Below, one piece after another: positions 61,265 to 64,000 of a stretch of 64,000 nt of DNA. The stretch is from Telmatospirillum siberiense (lineage in GTDB: Bacteria; Pseudomonadota; Alphaproteobacteria; Rhodospirillales; Magnetospirillaceae). The notes under the pieces are model-generated. The model did no database searches, had not been told where the DNA came from, and saw only the letters and a list, made by a program, of their open reading frames with translations. The position numbers and the translations under genes are program-made. Location of the stretch: NCBI RefSeq assembly GCF_002845745.1, contig NZ_PIUM01000002.1:124001-188000 (forward strand), read 5' to 3'. Numbering within the stretch: position 1 is the stretch's first letter; every line of letters begins with the position of its first letter.

Positions 61265-62386
61265 TCAGCCTGGCGGTAATCTGACCGCCGGAGCAGCCTT
61301 TTTGAACGACGGCGCCAGCAATACCCAGGCTCCGATCACCGAAGGCAGCATGGGGGCCAGGTACATGAGGGGAATCAGGGACAGGTTCCTGGTGGCCAAA
61401 TTCGAAACGCCCAGTGCCATCGCTTGAATCAGCACCATCAGGATGATGGCGAGAATCAGGCGGTCCATCTGGCCTCGCCGATTGAACCACCCGGACAACA
61501 GGCAGGCCGTCGCCAGAAAGGCGAAGGAAAAATGATAAAGCGGAGAAGACAGGCGTTGGTGTCCCTCGACGCGGAATTGACGAAATGCGGTTGAGCCCAC
61601 TTGCGCCTCGGTGACAGAAAAAAGTTCTTTTGTCGGCCGCTCGCGGGCATCGCGCGAGCGTTCCTCCGTTGGATCGGAGGAGTCATTGAATTCCATCGCA
61701 TAATTGTCGAAATATAGCAACGAAAGGCGATCGGATCCGCGCGTTACCTGTTCTCTGGTGCCATTGATCATCAAGACCTTCGGCGTGCCGTTGTCGGTCT
61801 TGATCAGAGCACCCCGTTCCGCCATCAAAGTGATGGTGTTCATCGGATTGCGCCGGTCATAGACGATGATGCCCAACAACTCGCCGGCGGGGCTGCGGGC
61901 CTTGACATAGACGGTGAGGCCGGTGCCGATCTGATTGAACTGGCCCTCCTGCAGCATGACGTTGGTCGCACTGGAGCGGAGCGCCCACTGTAACTGGTGG
62001 AACTCCTCCACGGCCCGCGGGATGACCCAGATATTGAATACGAAACCGATGACCGTGCTGATGCCGGCGAGGAGCAGCGCCGGTTGGGCGAGGGTCCAGT
62101 GGCTGAGCCCCGCGGCGCGCAGAACTACGAGTTCCCGGTCGGCGATCAGCTTGTTGTAGGTGAACAAGACGACGGCGAACAGTGAGACTGGCAGAATGAC
62201 GGTCAGCAGGTTGGGCATCACCAGAAGCGTCAGCTTCAGGAAAATGCCGACCGAAGCCCCCTTGTTGACGGTCAGTTCAACAAAGCGCAGTGATTGCGTC
62301 AGCCAAAGGATCGTGGTCAGACCGATGGTGACCAGCACCATGCCGACGGCGAGTTGACGCAGGATATAGCGGACGATTCCCAGCAT
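61265..62386 (-). CDS. lptF: LPS export ABC transporter permease LptF
   Basis: 373 residues with six membrane helices, three at each end, and a periplasmic jellyroll in the middle. The N-terminal pattern WLTQSLRFVELTVNKGASVGIFLKLTLLVMPNLLTVILPVSLFAVVLFTYNKLIADRELVVLRAAGLS identifies LptF rather than LptG. It forms half of the LptB2FG extractor in the inner membrane. In most relatives lptG follows; here lptD starts after 15 bases. Confidence 0.9.
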   Translation of the reverse strand: MLGIVRYILRQLAVGMVLVTIGLTTILWLTQSLRFVELTVNKGASVGIFLKLTLLVMPNLLTVILPVSLFAVVLFTYNKLIADRELVVLRAAGLSHWTLAQPALLLAGISTVIGFVFNIWVIPRAVEEFHQLQWALRSSATNVMLQEGQFNQIGTGLTVYVKARSPAGELLGIIVYDRRNPMNTITLMAERGALIKTDNGTPKVLMINGTREQVTRGSDRLSLLYFDNYAMEFNDSSDPTEERSRDARERPTKELFSVTEAQVGSTAFRQFRVEGHQRLSSPLYHFSFAFLATACLLSGWFNRRGQMDRLILAIILMVLIQAMALGVSNLATRNLSLIPLMYLAPMLPSVIGAWVLLAPSFKKAAPAVRLPPG

Positions 62387-62524
62387 GCGGCCGGATTATG
62401 ACGGCGGACTGTGACGAAGAACAGGCAAAACCTGGGTGCGCTGTCGTTTTCCCGACGGCGTTCGGCCGTTTGTCCCGCGGATGAGTATGGTGCGTCGGGT
62501 CAAGATCTCGAAATCCGCGTCCGC

Positions 62525-63934
62525 TTATACGATTTTGCCGGGATTCATCAGGCCGCGAGGGTCGAAGGCCGCTTTGATCCGTTTCATCAGATCCAACTCC
62601 AATGGCGCCTTGTAATGTGCCAGTTCGTTTTTCTTCAATTGGCCGATGCCATGTTCGGCGCTGATCGACCCCTGTATGCCGACGACGATGTCGTGAACGA
62701 TTCTGTTCATGCGGGCCCATTCGCCGATATAGGCCTGTTTGTCGGCGCCGATCGGCTGGCTCAGATTGAAGTGGATATTGCCGTCGCCGACATGACCGAA
62801 GGGCACGGGGCGGATGCCGGGGATGGCGGCTTCCACGGCCAGGCTTGCCTGGCGGATGAACTCGGGGACCGCCGAAATCGGGACGGAGACATCGTGCTTG
62901 ATGCTTCCCCCCTCACGTTTCTGGGCTTCCGGGATGCCTTCGCGGATGCGCCACAGGGCCTGCTGCCGTTCGGACGAGGAGGCAATAACGGCATCGACCA
63001 CCTCGCCTTCCTCCATGGCGTCACCGAGCAAGGTTTCGAGGCTCTCCTGGAGATTGGCGTCGGCGCGCGACGAGGACAGCTCCATCAGGACGTACCAGTC
63101 ATGACGCTCGGCCAGGGGGTCGGTTACTCCATGGACGTGTTTCACGGCTATTTCGAGTCCGATCCGGGGGATCAGCTCGAATGTGGTGACGCTGTCGCCG
63201 GTGGCCGCGCGGGCGCGCGACAGGAGGGCAAGCGCCGCGTCGAGGGAGCCGAGCGCGCAGAACGCCGTCTGGATGTCCGTGGGTTTCGGGAACAGCTTGA
63301 GTACCGCGGCGGTGATGATGCCCAGGGAGCCTTCGCTGCCGATGAACAGATGCTTGAGATCGTAACCGGTGTTGTCCTTGCGCAGGGTGCGCAGCCCGTC
63401 CCAAATCCGCCCATCGGGAAGAACCACCTCAAGACCCATGACCAAGTCCCGGGCATTTCCGTAACGCAGAACACCCGCGCCGCCGGCATTGGTGGCGATG
63501 GTCCCGCCGATTTGAGCGCTGCCCTCGGCACCGAAGCTCAGGGGATAGAGGCAATCTGCGTCGCTGGCCGTGTCCTGCACCGTCTGCAAGATGACGCCGG
63601 CTTCGACCGTCATGGTGAAATTCACCGGATCGATAGCGCGGATCTTGTTCATCCGCGACACATTGAGAATGATTTCCGAGCCTGTGGTGTCGGGGGACGC
63701 ACCACCGCAGAGGCCGGTATTGCCGCCCTGCGGCACGATGCCGATACCCTGTTCGGCGCAAAGGCGAACGACCGCCGCCACTTCCTCGGTGGATCCGGGA
63801 CGGACGACCGCGAGAGCCTTTCCGTGGAAAAGGCCGCGCTGCTCTTCCAGATATGGGGCCATCTCGGATGCGCCGGTCAGCAAGCCTTGCGGTCCGACGA
63901 CGGCGGCGATGCGCGCCAGAATGTCTTGGGTCAT
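62525..63934 (-). CDS. FAD-binding (D-2-hydroxyglutarate/glycolate-type) dehydrogenase
   Basis: About 469 residues. FAD_binding_4 domain: VVRPGSTEEVAAVVRLCAEQGIGIVPQGGNTGLCGG, GGTIATNAGGAGVLRYGNARDLVMGLEVVLPDG and KHLFIGSEGSLGIITAAVLKL. C-terminal FAD-oxidase_C: VPFGHVGDGNIHFNLSQP (metal-site His) and GSISAEHGIGQLKKNEL. Such enzymes oxidise D-2-hydroxy acids and feed electrons to a quinone or flavoprotein. The start at MTQDILARIAAVVG is chosen over 63955. It lies upstream of lptF, separated by 138 bases. Confidence 0.9.
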   Translation of the reverse strand: MTQDILARIAAVVGPQGLLTGASEMAPYLEEQRGLFHGKALAVVRPGSTEEVAAVVRLCAEQGIGIVPQGGNTGLCGGASPDTTGSEIILNVSRMNKIRAIDPVNFTMTVEAGVILQTVQDTASDADCLYPLSFGAEGSAQIGGTIATNAGGAGVLRYGNARDLVMGLEVVLPDGRIWDGLRTLRKDNTGYDLKHLFIGSEGSLGIITAAVLKLFPKPTDIQTAFCALGSLDAALALLSRARAATGDSVTTFELIPRIGLEIAVKHVHGVTDPLAERHDWYVLMELSSSRADANLQESLETLLGDAMEEGEVVDAVIASSSERQQALWRIREGIPEAQKREGGSIKHDVSVPISAVPEFIRQASLAVEAAIPGIRPVPFGHVGDGNIHFNLSQPIGADKQAYIGEWARMNRIVHDIVVGIQGSISAEHGIGQLKKNELAHYKAPLELDLMKRIKAAFDPRGLMNPGKIV

Positions 63935-63952
63935 GGTTCCAGCATTTAACGC

Positions 63953-63980
63953 CAACAGCGCTTGGAGACAAGCGTTGTTG
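63953..63980. terminator. Hairpin at the right edge
   Basis: CAACAGCGCTTG (63953-63964) pairs with CAAGCGTTGTTG (63969-63980) with one G-T pair around GAGA. It could terminate a gene beyond the right edge or be a regulatory dyad upstream of the FAD dehydrogenase. Confidence 0.4.
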
Positions 63981-64000
63981 GGGGCTCCGTCCGCGGTGTC

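Noticed and set aside
62411-63949. 512-codon plus-strand frame over the FAD dehydrogenase
   Set aside because: It is antisense to a gene with complete FAD-binding motifs and has no recognisable domain.

Overview
The window is one contiguous, gene-dense stretch of a GC-rich alphaproteobacterial chromosome. Gene content and protein style suggest Rhodospirillales, perhaps near Magnetospirillum or Telmatospirillum; this is inference from a phasin with TGC-rich dyads, a CIRCE-controlled groESL, an EipB-type envelope protein and the rsmA-pdxA-surA-lptD-lptF order. I see no rRNA, tRNA, CRISPR array, intact insertion sequence or prophage.

Layout. 1-6.6 kb: the 3' end of alaS, a phasin behind a large palindrome, a GAF/HD-GYP protein, a UbiD-family decarboxylase and PmbA. 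6.6-6.9 kb holds a small inverted-repeat element. 6.9-20.7 kb is an iron-uptake block: a LysR regulator divergent from a TonB receptor plus a complete siderophore ABC importer, then an ECF sigma/anti-sigma pair, a signal-transducing TonB receptor and three inner-membrane proteins (DUF3649, PepSY, DUF3325). A 19-bp dyad resembling a Fur box recurs in front of the three transcription units. 20.9-23.8 kb is a lipid module: a DAG-kinase-like lipid kinase divergent from a metallophosphoesterase and a GT4 glycosyltransferase. This pairing fits either lipid A/phospholipid hydrolysis or PlcP/Agt-type lipid remodelling.

23.9-38 kb carries housekeeping genes (pgi, mutL, rsmD, rluB, tadA, purD, xseA) interrupted by two insertions of surface-glycan genes: an AT-rich GT32-FkbM fusion between mutL and rsmD, and GT90, a small basic protein and an AT-rich GT25 between purD and xseA. 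38-39.5 kb has a GT2 and a VTT membrane protein. groESL follows, then a three-gene phosphorelay set (lone receiver, NarL-type regulator, histidine kinase), prfC, a DUF1849/EipB-like protein with a diguanylate cyclase, an SDR, yicC and gmk.

52.1-55.7 kb holds the least ordinary locus. A LysR regulator is divergent from a Tat-exported FMN hydroxy-acid dehydrogenase, which overlaps a gene for a secreted protein fusing a triheme c7-type cytochrome domain to a PstS-like periplasmic binding domain. I read this as a candidate periplasmic redox/solute-sensing couple. 55.8-62.4 kb is the outer-membrane biogenesis operon lptF-lptD-surA-pdxA-rsmA, with no second Lpt permease beside lptF and a serine-codon microsatellite in lptD. 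The window ends with a D-2-hydroxyacid-type FAD dehydrogenase.

Dispersed sequences: a two-hairpin repeat of about 130 bp occurs twice, each copy starting exactly at a stop codon (20713 and 49412), and a long palindromic intergenic unit follows gmk.
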